A stretch of 64,000 nt of DNA from NCBI GenBank assembly GCA_945881915.1, contig CAMCVW010000002.1:20676-84675 (forward strand), read 5' to 3'. The stretch is from Thermoflexus hugenholtzii JAD2 (GTDB taxonomy: Bacteria; Chloroflexota; Chloroflexia; Chloroflexales; Roseiflexaceae). The notes beneath the pieces were generated by a model that worked only from the letters and a program-made list of their open reading frames with translations, made no database searches and was not told where the DNA came from. The position numbers were made by a program, and so were the translations under genes. Shown here piece by piece: positions 15,636 through 24,616 of this stretch. Each line of letters opens with the position of its first letter. Position 1 is the first letter of the stretch.

Positions 15636-16828
15636 ACACAAATGCCACCACGCGCAGTGCAGTAGCATATAGTCTACTCACGCTTTCTGATGGTGCGCTA
15701 CGCATGCTCGTCATGTTTCATCTCGCCACTGTGGGGTACAGTGCACTCGATTTGGCATTTGTTTTTGCTGGCTACGAGCTGGCCGGCGTCTTTACGAATC
15801 TGTACGGAGGTAGACTCGCCAGTCGAATCGGCTTACGCAACACGATGTCCCTTGGACTATCGTTGCAGGTGGCGGTACTGAGTGTTCTCGCACTCACCCC
15901 AACACTCCCCGGAGTCTGGTTCTTGTGCATCCTCCAAGGGCTATCAGGGGTCGCCAAAGATTTGACAAAAGTCGGAGCGAAAAGCTCTGTGGCGACGCAC
16001 ACTTCCGGTGGCCAGCTTTTTGCGATTATCGCACTGGTTACGGGTGCAAAAAACACATTGAAGGGGATTGGTTTTTTTCTGGGTGCGGTGCTCTTCTGGT
16101 CGGTGGGATTGCAACCAACCCTCATCTCACTTGTAGTAATCGTCTCTGTAGGAATGATCGTATCGGTGACGCAACCGCAGGACCGCGGAGAAGCGCCGGA
16201 GACGAAATTTCGCTCGCTGCTTTCGCAGATTCCTCAGATCAATCTGCTCGCCGTCGCCAGGTTGTTTTTGTTTGGCTCACGAGACATCTGGCTGGCAATA
16301 GGAATGCCGCTGTTTTTCGCAGCAGCCCCAGGCTGGGGATTTTGGCAGAGCGGCGCTGTGATGGCGGGGTATACCATCATGTACGGCGTGATCCAAGCCG
16401 CAACGCCACGTCTTTTGCATGGCAGACCGGCTCCGGGGGGAATCATAACTGCACTCGTGACCACCATCCCCGCGATCGTCTGTATCGGAGTTGCCGTGCT
16501 CGAGTGGCGTGGAGGCCTTCCGCCCTGGGGAATGGTAATTATGATCGGAATCTATAGTTCCTGCTTTGCGGTCGCCTCAGCGATACATTCATACCTCATT
16601 GCGGCGTACGCACAAGCAGCCAACGTATCCAAGAACATCGGGCTCTATTACAGTGCAAACGCAGTCGGACGCCTGTGTGGGGTGCTTTTGTCTGGGTACT
16701 GTTATGTCGAGTGGGGAATCATCGGTTGCGTACTCGGGGCAGCACTATTCTGCATCCCTGCAATTGTCTGTGCCTTGCCATTGCCGCGACCAGCAGGGAC
16801 AATGCAGATCAGCGGCAGCACGGAATAA
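15632..16828 (+). CDS. arsJ: ArsJ organoarsenical efflux permease (MFS)
   Basis: A 398-residue MFS protein with about 12 membrane segments. The N-terminal part ([39 protein letters not shown] and a segment with [17 protein letters not shown]) is characteristic of ArsJ, the exporter of 1-arseno-3-phosphoglycerate. It extrudes the labile product made by the upstream GAPDH, which decays outside to arsenate. The ATG overlaps the GAPDH stop (ATGA), giving coupled translation. The frame is open farther upstream to 15554, but that extension is inside GAPDH. A strong terminator follows. Confidence 0.88.
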   Translation: MNTNATTRSAVAYSLLTLSDGALRMLVMFHLATVGYSALDLAFVFAGYELAGVFTNLYGGRLASRIGLRNTMSLGLSLQVAVLSVLALTPTLPGVWFLCILQGLSGVAKDLTKVGAKSSVATHTSGGQLFAIIALVTGAKNTLKGIGFFLGAVLFWSVGLQPTLISLVVIVSVGMIVSVTQPQDRGEAPETKFRSLLSQIPQINLLAVARLFLFGSRDIWLAIGMPLFFAAAPGWGFWQSGAVMAGYTIMYGVIQAATPRLLHGRPAPGGIITALVTTIPAIVCIGVAVLEWRGGLPPWGMVIMIGIYSSCFAVASAIHSYLIAAYAQAANVSKNIGLYYSANAVGRLCGVLLSGYCYVEWGIIGCVLGAALFCIPAIVCALPLPRPAGTMQISGSTE

Positions 16829-16833
16829 CTAAT

Positions 16834-16864
16834 CGCGGGTCTGTTGCTTTGCAACAGACCCGCG
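16834..16864. terminator. Strong bidirectional terminator
   Basis: A perfect 14-bp stem (CGCGGGTCTGTTGC and its complement) with a TTT loop sits between convergent arsJ and the first MFS gene. It lacks a long T-run. Confidence 0.75.
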
Positions 16865-16883
16865 GTATGGATGTCACTGCTCG

Positions 16884-18155
16884 TTAATCATGTTTGTCGG
16901 TATACGGCAAAATCGAAATGAGTGCGCCCGAAATAACATAGCTTGCAGCAGACAGTACCAATACCCATGTGAACGATCCATTGGCCGTAATCGTTCCGCT
17001 CAGCACCGACGCGCCTGCCCAGCCGAGCGACCACGACATGCTGCTGAGGCTTGTACTCGTGCCACGCTGACGCAGTGGGACGGTCTGCATCATCAACGCA
17101 GCAAAAAGCGGGAAGGTCATACCCACCAACAAACGATTGATGTCGTACGAAATGGAAACCACGGTCAATACGGGAATGAGCATCGCGAGCATCAACGGCG
17201 CGCCCAACATCCGTGACCATGCGGACGCTTGGCGCACGCCAAAACGTTTTGATAACGGGCCGCCAAGGATACTCCCGACTCCCATCGCCAGTGCCGCTAC
17301 TGCCAGATTTAAGCCGACATTCCCATCTGTCATCCCGAATTGCTGCCGGTAGAACAGATTTTGAAACGGCACAAATAATCCGCCCGCAGTACCAAAGAAG
17401 AACGACGGCGTCACTAACAAGATGAGACGGGACATGGGAACAAGTAGTTTATCCCCGTCTGCGTCTGCACGCGCGGTTTGCGAATCTGCACCATGTGTGT
17501 GATGCGTTTTGATTCCCAGCAATGGCACGACTGCCAAAAACCCAATAGCGGTCACACTATAGAGGGCAATCCGATAGGCTACCTCGGATGTTGCGTCGAC
17601 GCCCGCTAGCGGCGCCACAATCGCAGGGAGCATACCGCCAAGAATCGAACCCACAAAGCCGATCAACGTGGATGCTGCTGCATTGATACCGAACATGGCA
17701 ACTCGCTGCCGTGGTTCGATGACGAGCGACAGCAGCGGAACGACCGCAGTGTACGTCGCCATGTTTGCCGCGCCAATGATGAAAAAGACGGTATTCATCA
17801 ACATGAGTGGGCTCAATGTCCCGAATGGAGTCACGAGAGTCACTCTATCGATCATCAACAACACGGCCCAGCCGATTGCATATGTCAAAATGCCGATATA
17901 GAGCATCCGTTTTGCGGATATCTTGTCGATAAACATCCCCACAGGGAATCCAAAAATCACACCTGCAATCCGAAAAACAGACTGCAATTGGCCTGCTACT
18001 GCATTGTCATATCCCAAACTCGTCAAATAGAAATTGAAGAGAATATCTGCAATGCTGAACGACAATCCAAATAGGATGCCGTGGGCCATAATCCGAAAGA
18101 CAGCTGGCGATCCCGACGCAGTCAACTCCCGCCATTGGGAACGAATCGTATTCAT
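16884..18155 (-). CDS. MFS transporter, tandem paralog 1
   Basis: A 423-residue major facilitator superfamily protein with 12 predicted membrane segments. The first segments (FGLSFSIADILFNFYLTSLG, then DNAVAGQLQSVFRIAGVIFG and FPVGMFIDKISAKRM) correspond position for position to the two following paralogs. A soluble loop with HTHGADSQTARADADGDK separates the two halves. The substrate is unknown. ATG 18155 follows an AGGT site. The gene is the last of three tandem copies transcribed leftward; about 225 bases without a gene separate it from paralog 2. Confidence 0.85.
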   Translation of the reverse strand: MNTIRSQWRELTASGSPAVFRIMAHGILFGLSFSIADILFNFYLTSLGYDNAVAGQLQSVFRIAGVIFGFPVGMFIDKISAKRMLYIGILTYAIGWAVLLMIDRVTLVTPFGTLSPLMLMNTVFFIIGAANMATYTAVVPLLSLVIEPRQRVAMFGINAAASTLIGFVGSILGGMLPAIVAPLAGVDATSEVAYRIALYSVTAIGFLAVVPLLGIKTHHTHGADSQTARADADGDKLLVPMSRLILLVTPSFFFGTAGGLFVPFQNLFYRQQFGMTDGNVGLNLAVAALAMGVGSILGGPLSKRFGVRQASAWSRMLGAPLMLAMLIPVLTVVSISYDINRLLVGMTFPLFAALMMQTVPLRQRGTSTSLSSMSWSLGWAGASVLSGTITANGSFTWVLVLSAASYVISGALISILPYTDKHD

Positions 18156-18380
18156 CCGATACCTCGATAGAGAAAAAACTTATGTCTACGTCGAAGCGAC
18201 GACGAGGGTTAGCAAATGAATACAGAATCAACAGAACGACAGTTCACCGCATAAAAACGAGTTCTCGTTGCAGCATCACTCGCGCGTCATTTCGTCCATT
18301 GACAGAAACCATCTCCCAGATGCTGACAACCAGAAACGGCGTACTACATACCATGCTCCGACAGCATCATACGTATTGCA

Positions 18381-19616
18381 TCATGATTTTCCCGTTGCAC
18401 GCATCGTCACTGCCTTGAATGGAATCAACCCGAACGCTAAACCACAGCCTGCATACCCACAGGCACTCAAAATAATGAGCAACTGCCAATCCCCATGTGC
18501 TTGTATCTGGCCACTCCCATAGGCTGCTATCGCCCATCCTATTGACCACGCCATCGTTGAGATACTTTTGACCACACCGCGCTGGCGTGTTGCCACCGCT
18601 TGGAACAACATCATATCCATGTATGGAAAAACCATACCGATGAGCAAGCAGACGACGAAATACCCAGCCATTGCAATTATCATTTGATTACTCAGCAGAC
18701 CCAGACAAAAAGGCAAGCAGAGGATTCCCGCCACCACGACCACCGTCCGCACGCCAAAGCGTGTCACCAAACGCCCCCCGAGAACGCCGCCGACCCCCAT
18801 CAACAATGTAAACGTTGCCACGACAACACCAATAGTTGCATCCGGCAATGCGTACGCATCACGAAAATAGACATTCAAAAAAGGATGTAAAATGCCACCT
18901 GCACAACCCACGACAAAGTAGCCGATGGTCATCACGACGACTTTGCTGAGTGGGACGGAGTGTTCGTCATCCCCCTGAACACCACGATCGCTATGGAATA
19001 TGGAGATTTTTTTGGACAAACCGACGAGCGGAAGCAACGCGACCGCAGATGCAATGACCAAAATTGCCAGAGTCGCTCGGTATGCAGGGACATCCGTTGG
19101 TCCAACGCCCAGCAGCGGGGCAATCTGAGAAGGGAGGAAACCAGCGACCAGTGAACCCACAAAACCCATCACCGTAATAATCGTGAAATTGAAACCAACC
19201 AGCTGCGCACGGTCAGCGATGCTCCCAATCCCACTCAGCGCTGTAATCCCAGCAACCGTCGCAATCGTAAAAAACGTCCCTGAACAAAAGTATGCGATCT
19301 GCAATACGAGGATGTTTGGAGCAAGCAAGAGGACCGCCCACACCATGATGTTTGCGGCAGCACCAATTTGCAGCGTTCGAACACTGCCAATCCGATCAAC
19401 TGCAATGCCAATTGGAATGCCAAAGACAAAGCCAGACACGCGAACCAGACTCGCCATTTCGCCCGTCACTTCGCTCCCGTAGCCGAGTCCGAGCAGATAA
19501 AAATTGAAAATTACATCCGGGATGCCGTTCAGAAAGCCCGCAATCATCGTGAAAACATAGATACGCACGACTAATGGGTTCGCAAACAGCTGCGAAAACG
19601 ATGTACGCATGTGCAT
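18381..19616 (-). CDS. MFS transporter, tandem paralog 2
   Basis: A 411-residue MFS protein, the most divergent of the three tandem copies. It has the same landmarks (GIPDVIFNFYLLGLGYGSEV, FVFGIPIGIAVDRIGSVRT) and the same central GFVGSLVAGFLPSQIAPLLG segment and C-terminal RGVVKSISTMAWSIGWA motif. ATG 19616 follows an AAAGGTG site; ATG 19610 is possible. It begins 64 bases after the stop of paralog 3, so the two may share a transcript. The substrate is unknown. Confidence 0.85.
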   Translation of the reverse strand: MHMRTSFSQLFANPLVVRIYVFTMIAGFLNGIPDVIFNFYLLGLGYGSEVTGEMASLVRVSGFVFGIPIGIAVDRIGSVRTLQIGAAANIMVWAVLLLAPNILVLQIAYFCSGTFFTIATVAGITALSGIGSIADRAQLVGFNFTIITVMGFVGSLVAGFLPSQIAPLLGVGPTDVPAYRATLAILVIASAVALLPLVGLSKKISIFHSDRGVQGDDEHSVPLSKVVVMTIGYFVVGCAGGILHPFLNVYFRDAYALPDATIGVVVATFTLLMGVGGVLGGRLVTRFGVRTVVVVAGILCLPFCLGLLSNQMIIAMAGYFVVCLLIGMVFPYMDMMLFQAVATRQRGVVKSISTMAWSIGWAIAAYGSGQIQAHGDWQLLIILSACGYAGCGLAFGLIPFKAVTMRATGKS

Positions 19617-19680
19617 ATCACGGCACCTTTGCCATAGTCAAATACCGTCAAGCCCAGACCTTGCGCCGGCTCGCTGAGCT

Positions 19681-20910
19681 CTAGTACCCGTCGTCTTTGA
19701 ACGGGATGAGATAAAACGATATCCCTGATACCACGTACGCGATACCTGATATTATGAATACCCAATAGAATCCGCTATCGCGCTGCATGTAGCCACTCAT
19801 GAGCGCAGCCGCTGACCAGCCAAACGACCAGAGCATCGACGAAAGGCTCGTGCTCGTGCCTCGTTGTTCGGCCGGCACGGACTGCATGACCAGAGCATCA
19901 GCCAACGGAAAAGTTATGCCAATGACGAGTCTGCTGGCGTAGTAGGCTGCCGCAGAAACCCACAGGTTGGGTACCAACATCAACAATAATGTTGGTGCCG
20001 CCAAAAAGCGCGTCCACGCTGCAGCCCTGCGCAATCCAAAACGTTTTGCAAGCGGGCCACCGATAAAGCTTCCAAGCCCCATAGCAAATGCCGAAATGGC
20101 CAATATCAGACCCACCTGCGCATCAGGCAAGATGAATTGCTCACGAAAGAACAGATTTTGGAATGGAACCACCATACCACCGCCCAAGCCGAGTAAAAAT
20201 GCTTGTGACGAAAACAGGACTAAACGCATGAATGGCAACTTGTGGCCAGAACTGGCTGGAGTGACATGCCCTGCAGCGTGGTGTTTGGTAGCAGCAGCCG
20301 AAAACCCCAACAGCGGAATAATCGCCAGAAAGCCGATCACTGACACACTGATGAGTGCCAGTCGGTAGGCCAGCGGATCGATTGCTGTCACACCCACCAG
20401 CGGAGCAATCAATGATGGTAATGCACCGCCAAACAACGAACCGATGAACCCTACAGCAATCGTCGCTCCTGCGTTTATGCCGAAGAAACTCGCCCGTTGC
20501 TTTGCTTCAATCACGCTGCTCAGCAGAGGGATGATTGCGGTATACGTGGCGATATTTGCAGCACCTACCAAGAAATAGACCGGTGCAATGACACGAATGT
20601 CAGTCGATGAGAGCAGCGCTAACCAGCTTGCACCATACGCAATGATGCTAAACATCAACACACGCCGCGCTCCGCGTTTATCAATCAGCATACCCACCGG
20701 TATACCAAAAATCACACCAGCAGCGCGGAAAATTGAATTCATCTGACCAGCTACTTCATTGCCGTAGCCGAGGCTATCTAAATAGAAATTGAATATCACA
20801 TCCGAAATACTGGCAGCTAGCCCGAACAAGAGACTATGGATCAAAATTCTGAATACCACAGGACTGAAATCAGCAAAAAGAGTCGCTATCCGTTTGGGTG
20901 CAATCGTCAC
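19681..20910 (-). CDS. MFS transporter, tandem paralog 3
   Basis: A 409-residue MFS protein, first gene of the tandem trio in transcription order and clearly closest to paralog 1: both share the LFG-SIxDxxFNFYLxSLGY start, the PLLxLLGxGGxxVPFQNLFxR second half and the RGTSTSLSSM-WSxGW segment near the C-terminus. A histidine-containing loop (AATKHHAAGHVTPASSGHK) separates the halves. I chose GTG 20910 because GGGAGG lies 5 bases upstream; the frame is open to 20949. The substrate is unknown. Confidence 0.85.
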   Translation of the reverse strand: MTIAPKRIATLFADFSPVVFRILIHSLLFGLAASISDVIFNFYLDSLGYGNEVAGQMNSIFRAAGVIFGIPVGMLIDKRGARRVLMFSIIAYGASWLALLSSTDIRVIAPVYFLVGAANIATYTAIIPLLSSVIEAKQRASFFGINAGATIAVGFIGSLFGGALPSLIAPLVGVTAIDPLAYRLALISVSVIGFLAIIPLLGFSAAATKHHAAGHVTPASSGHKLPFMRLVLFSSQAFLLGLGGGMVVPFQNLFFREQFILPDAQVGLILAISAFAMGLGSFIGGPLAKRFGLRRAAAWTRFLAAPTLLLMLVPNLWVSAAAYYASRLVIGITFPLADALVMQSVPAEQRGTSTSLSSMLWSFGWSAAALMSGYMQRDSGFYWVFIISGIAYVVSGISFYLIPFKDDGY

Positions 20911-21049
20911 CGGAACCTCCCATGTCTGTATGATGCCGTATTGTACCATGTTGCATGATTTGTATCGGTCAAACGAGCCATCACACCATTGGGTGATAGG
21001 CTAGAATGTGCAGGGTACAGAACAGAGGAAAAAAGCGGAAAGAGCAGAG

Positions 21050-22162
21050 ATGCGCGTCGCAATCTTCACCGAAACATTCCTCCCCAAACGCGATGGTGTC
21101 GTCACTATCCTTTGCCAGATGCTCGATGCACTCGAGGATGCAGGCATAGAGGTATGCGTCTATGCTCCACCATCTGCACCTCATGCGTATCGTCAGATGC
21201 GTGTGTATCCGTCGTGGGGGCCACGATTCCCGTTGTACCAAGAACTCTACTGCAGCATGCCAACCTTTGCCGGTGTGCGTGGAATGGTGTCATTCAAACC
21301 AGACGTTATCCATGTGATGAATCCGACATTTATCGGTGCGGTTGGGGTCATCATGGCAGCAATCGGTCGCGTCCCGTTGATTGCTTCGGTCCATATGGAT
21401 ATTGACTATTATGTCCGTCAATACGCGGGATCATGGGGATTACCAATTGCCTGGACGTTTTTCAAAGTGTGGCACAATCGAGCACGTATCAACCTGGCAC
21501 CATCGACAGCTATGGTCAATCAACTCACAGAACATGGGATTGAACGCGTGCGGCACTGGTCGCGCGGAATCGATACGTCGCGTTTTTGCCGCACTCCGAT
21601 GAACGCACAGATCCGCACCTTTTTTCTGGGCGACAAACCAAATGCCCTTGTCATCCTCTATGTTGGTCGATTGACTTCCGAGAAGGGCATAGACTCACTT
21701 CTCCCATTTTGCAATGACCCACGGTACCGGGTGGTGCTCGTTGGAGGTGGTCATCACGAAGCGCAGACACGCGCACGCTTTGCCCACACAGATGCCCTCT
21801 TTACTGGGGTGTTAATCGGTTCAGCAGTGGTGGAAGCGTACGCGGCAGCTGACATTTTCGTATTCCCGTCGGTGAGTGAATCATTCGGGCTTGCCCCCCT
21901 TGAAGCAATGGCATGTGGCCTTGCAGTCGTTGCCCCGTATGTCGGGGGACTCCGCGACACCCTTATTCCCGACGAAAACTGCAAAATCTACGACCACGCT
22001 GATCCATCCGCCCTGTCGCGCGTCGTTGATGCGCTTGCGGAGGATGCGGACGAACGTTGCCGGATCGCAACAAACGGCGCTCACTACGCTGCACAACGCA
22101 GTCAAGAACAATCAATGCAAGAATTGATTACACTCTACAGACAACTCGCACATGCACATTGA
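21050..22162 (+). CDS. Glycosyltransferase family 4
   Basis: A 370-residue GT-B fold glycosyltransferase. It opens with MRVAIFTETFLPKRDGVVT, the usual start of the GT4 mannosyl/sulfoquinovosyl transferase branch (MgtA, SqdX-like), has the inter-domain VGRLTSEKGIDSLL and the C-terminal donor-site motif FPSVSESFGLAPLEAMACG with its EX7E pattern. It should transfer a nucleotide-activated sugar to a lipid or another sugar at the cytoplasmic face. ATG 21050 is preferred to 21008 because the domain begins there. The next gene, a GNAT acetyltransferase, starts 11 bases before its stop. Confidence 0.88.
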   Translation: MRVAIFTETFLPKRDGVVTILCQMLDALEDAGIEVCVYAPPSAPHAYRQMRVYPSWGPRFPLYQELYCSMPTFAGVRGMVSFKPDVIHVMNPTFIGAVGVIMAAIGRVPLIASVHMDIDYYVRQYAGSWGLPIAWTFFKVWHNRARINLAPSTAMVNQLTEHGIERVRHWSRGIDTSRFCRTPMNAQIRTFFLGDKPNALVILYVGRLTSEKGIDSLLPFCNDPRYRVVLVGGGHHEAQTRARFAHTDALFTGVLIGSAVVEAYAAADIFVFPSVSESFGLAPLEAMACGLAVVAPYVGGLRDTLIPDENCKIYDHADPSALSRVVDALAEDADERCRIATNGAHYAAQRSQEQSMQELITLYRQLAHAH

Positions 22163-22925
22163 CATTTCATTCATTGAGTCGAATACAGCGACGTTTATCG
22201 GTTCGGTCGTCACGTCCATTGGCAAATGGGACCCAACTACCGCGATTCATGTGCAACCGTGGGAAGATGCCGTGACCACTGTTGCAGGGGAGCGTTATCC
22301 TTTTAATCATGTGGGAGGGGTAATTCGCAGCGCGAACCTTGCGCAAATCTACGCGGATTATCCGACGCTAACAGTGCCCTTTGTGATTGAGTGCGCACCA
22401 GCTTGTCAAACGACACAAGATTTTATTGCGTTTCGAGATTTCGGGCTGAGACCATTCTCGAGCAGTGTGGTTCTCGTCTATGATGCATCAACGCATGTCC
22501 CACGCATTCCCCAGAGTAACCTCGTCTGGTCAACTGCTGAAGCACCAGAGCTGAGTACGGATTATCTGCCCACAGATGCAGAACGTATATTGCGGCGTGC
22601 ATATGGCAGTCAATCTGAGGCTACGATTGTTTCGCTGCTGCATAGTGACGGTATGATTGCCAGCGCCGGCATCCGGATTGTCGAAGGCTACGCGTTTTGT
22701 TTTGGGGCATGGGTTGCGCCACATCGGCGTCGCCGCGGCCACTATGCAACGCTCCTTGATGCCCGACTTTGGTATGCCCGACAGCAGGGTTGCCACACGG
22801 TTCTTATCCAGACGCAGGCGCGCACCGCAGTCGCATATGCTGCGCAAGAACGCGGATTCACCTACGGTTGGGAACGGCAGCGGTGGATCAAGAGAATCCA
22901 GCCGCATCCCAAGGAGCACCTATGA
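22152..22925 (+). CDS. GNAT family N-acetyltransferase
   Basis: A 257-residue protein with a C-terminal GNAT acetyl-CoA binding domain. The segment FGAWVAPHRRRRGHYATLLD, about residues 185-205, holds the R/Q-x-x-G-x-G/A-like pyrophosphate-binding loop, and AVAYAAQERGFTYGWERQRW is the final strand. The N-terminal 130 residues may be a decayed or substrate-binding GNAT half. The substrate is unknown. ATG 22152 overlaps the end of the GT4 gene, and its own end overlaps the next SDR start, so the three genes form a tightly packed unit. Confidence 0.75.
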   Translation: MHIDISFIESNTATFIGSVVTSIGKWDPTTAIHVQPWEDAVTTVAGERYPFNHVGGVIRSANLAQIYADYPTLTVPFVIECAPACQTTQDFIAFRDFGLRPFSSSVVLVYDASTHVPRIPQSNLVWSTAEAPELSTDYLPTDAERILRRAYGSQSEATIVSLLHSDGMIASAGIRIVEGYAFCFGAWVAPHRRRRGHYATLLDARLWYARQQGCHTVLIQTQARTAVAYAAQERGFTYGWERQRWIKRIQPHPKEHL

Positions 22926-23755
22926 CGCAACAGGACGCTGGTCGCGTGGTGATGGTTACCGGAGCAAGTTCTGGAATCGGCGCAGCCACAGCGCGTTGCC
23001 TGGCGCATGCAGGCATCACTGTCGTGATGTGTGCACGCCGACTCGAGTTGCTCGAGGAACTACGTATGACGTTACCGAATGCCGCAACGCATCGTTGTCT
23101 GGCTGTTGACGTGACCGATGCTGCTGCAATTTCGGATGCAATTACGACAACGGTAGCTCACTACCAGCGCCTTGATGCAGTCATATGCAATGCAGGCATT
23201 GGCATAACTGCACCGATAGCCGAAATGGACTACCATCAATTTCAGCAGGTTCTTGCGGTCAATGTGGGTGGGTTTTTGCACATCGTACGCGCAACAAACC
23301 CGGTATTCAAGATAACAGGGAGCGGACATTACATTGTCATATCATCTGTGGTAGGTCAGCATGCACTACCGTACAACGGCGGTTATTCTGCATCAAAAGC
23401 AGCCCTCGAACGGCTCTGCCAGGCACTACGGATTGAGCTGCGCGGCAGCGGCATCGGATTAACGGTGATACGTCCTGGTACCGTTGCGACGGAATTTTTT
23501 GAACATCGCATCGGGCCGGACGGAGAACGGCGCATTGCCAAAAGTAATGGGATGTCACCAAACGTGGTTGCACAGAGTGTCCTCTACGCACTCGAGCGAC
23601 GTCCACGTGTTATCTACCCTCGGCTACGCGATAGGCTTATGAGCATCTGTGCAGATATCTTTCCAAGCCTGACCGACGTGGTTTTGGCACGCAGTATCAC
23701 ATGGCAACAAAAAACCGGTGTGGACGAGATGTCCTCACCGGTTGATTCTGATTAG
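22922..23755 (+). CDS. SDR family oxidoreductase
   Basis: A 277-residue short-chain dehydrogenase. VVMVTGASSGIGAATARCLA is the cofactor loop, NAGIG the following motif, the catalytic Ser lies in IVISSVVGQHALP and the Tyr/Lys pair in YSASKAALERLC. A C-terminal extension ending in ITWQQKTGVDEMS is typical of the broad DltE/YdfG-like branch with unknown substrates. ATG 22922 follows a GGAGCACC site and overlaps the GNAT stop codon. The stop at 23755 slightly overlaps the convergent CsoR gene. Confidence 0.88.
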   Translation: MTQQDAGRVVMVTGASSGIGAATARCLAHAGITVVMCARRLELLEELRMTLPNAATHRCLAVDVTDAAAISDAITTTVAHYQRLDAVICNAGIGITAPIAEMDYHQFQQVLAVNVGGFLHIVRATNPVFKITGSGHYIVISSVVGQHALPYNGGYSASKAALERLCQALRIELRGSGIGLTVIRPGTVATEFFEHRIGPDGERRIAKSNGMSPNVVAQSVLYALERRPRVIYPRLRDRLMSICADIFPSLTDVVLARSITWQQKTGVDEMSSPVDSD

Positions 23756-24033
23756 GAGCGCGAAGCTCGCAAGAGTGCCAGAACGCGCTCGACGTCGGGT
23801 GGCTGCGGACTTCCGCCGTCGCACAGTGCCTCATGCGCACAGCGTTCGGCGAGGGCTGTACCGACGCTTGATACTGCGGCTTTGATGGCATTGAGCTGCG
23901 TCAAAATATCAGTGCAGTCGCGACCATCGGCGAGCATTCGCTGAACTCCACGGACCTGTCCTTCAATACGCACCAACCGCATCGCTAAATCGGTGCGGGC
24001 CTGCGTGCTGAGTGGGAGCAATCGATCAGTCAT
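23752..24033 (-). CDS. CsoR/FrmR family metal- or thiol-sensing repressor
   Basis: A 93-residue all-helical repressor of the CsoR/RcnR/FrmR family. LAMRLVRIEGQVRGVQRML is the DNA-binding helix, C40 lies in DGRDCTDILTQL, and C65, H67 and C71 in AERCAHEALC. The C40/H67/C71 set matches the Cu(I) site of CsoR; C40 plus C65 would also allow persulfide sensing as in CstR. It follows trxA by 11 bases in the same direction, and a CsoR-type operator lies in the trxA promoter, so it probably represses its own operon. Confidence 0.85.
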   Translation of the reverse strand: MTDRLLPLSTQARTDLAMRLVRIEGQVRGVQRMLADGRDCTDILTQLNAIKAAVSSVGTALAERCAHEALCDGGSPQPPDVERVLALLRASRS

Positions 24034-24044
24034 GCATCCCTCCG

Positions 24045-24374
24045 TTAGGAGTTTGCAATCGTATCGAAGTCTCGTTTCAATTCAGATTTTGGCTTGACTC
24101 CGACAATCCGACTGACTTCCTTCCCGCCTTTGAAGAAAATCATCGTGGGGATAGCCTGCACCCCGAATTGCGCAGCATACTTCGAAGATTCGTCTGTGTT
24201 TACTTTGGCAACGATGACTTTGCCGGCGTATTCCCCAGCGAGTTCTTCCAAAATGGGAGCTACAGCGCGGCATGGGCCACACCATGGAGCCCAAAAGTCA
24301 ACCAAAACCGGGGTGTCGGATTTGAGGACGTCTGCTTCGAATGAGCTGTCTGAAACGTTGAGTGGCTTTGTCAT
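24045..24374 (-). CDS. trxA: Thioredoxin
   Basis: A 109-residue thioredoxin with the canonical active site VDFWAPWCGPCRAVAPILEE and the cis-Pro loop VQAIPTMIFFKGGKEV. It reduces disulfides in the cytoplasm. ATG 24374 follows an AAGTAAGG site; the frame is open to 24452, but that extension would run through the promoter and operator. It is the first gene of a pair with the CsoR-family repressor. The arsenate reductase at 13849 may depend on such a reductant, although that enzyme lacks one of the usual cysteines. Confidence 0.95.
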   Translation of the reverse strand: MTKPLNVSDSSFEADVLKSDTPVLVDFWAPWCGPCRAVAPILEELAGEYAGKVIVAKVNTDESSKYAAQFGVQAIPTMIFFKGGKEVSRIVGVKPKSELKRDFDTIANS

Positions 24375-24400
24375 GTCTGGCCTTACTTTCTGTCTGTCAA

Positions 24401-24416
24401 ATACCCTATGGGGTAT
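24401..24416. promoter_or_regulatory. CsoR-type operator
   Basis: ATACCCTATGGGGTAT is an inverted repeat (ATACCC and GGGTAT) closely resembling CsoR-family operators, which have GC-rich cores flanked by TA. It covers the expected transcription start of trxA, just downstream of the -10 box, and the second gene of that unit encodes a CsoR-family protein. Confidence 0.75.
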
Positions 24417-24422
24417 ATATCT

Positions 24423-24453
24423 AGTATATATACGGATGACTACGTGCGTCAAC
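24423..24453 (-). promoter_or_regulatory. Promoter of trxA-csoR
   Basis: On the minus strand TTGACG (24453-24448) and TATACT (24428-24423) are 19 bases apart; an overlapping TATATA gives 16 bases. Both place initiation at or beside the operator. Confidence 0.6.
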
Positions 24454-24495
24454 CGGACAACATAAGAAATACACTAGATTACAGAACGATTGCGT

Positions 24496-24524
24496 TTGAC
24501 ATCCCACAAAAGACCGTTTATACT
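24496..24524 (+). promoter_or_regulatory. Promoter of ribosomal protein operon
   Basis: TTGACA (24496-24501) and TATACT (24519-24524) with a 17-base spacer form a near-consensus sigma-70 promoter. The resulting leader to rplU is about 85 bases. Confidence 0.8.
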
Positions 24525-24616
24525 TCACGTTGATAAATTATTCCACATACGTGTGAATATCAAGCAGTTATGCAGATCCAACGAGTCGTTGGAAAGCAAA
24601 CGCAAGGGAGAATACG

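Noticed and set aside
24374..24452. 26-residue N-terminal extension of thioredoxin
   Set aside because: It runs across the promoter and the CsoR-type operator; thioredoxin begins normally at ATG 24374 behind a ribosome binding site.
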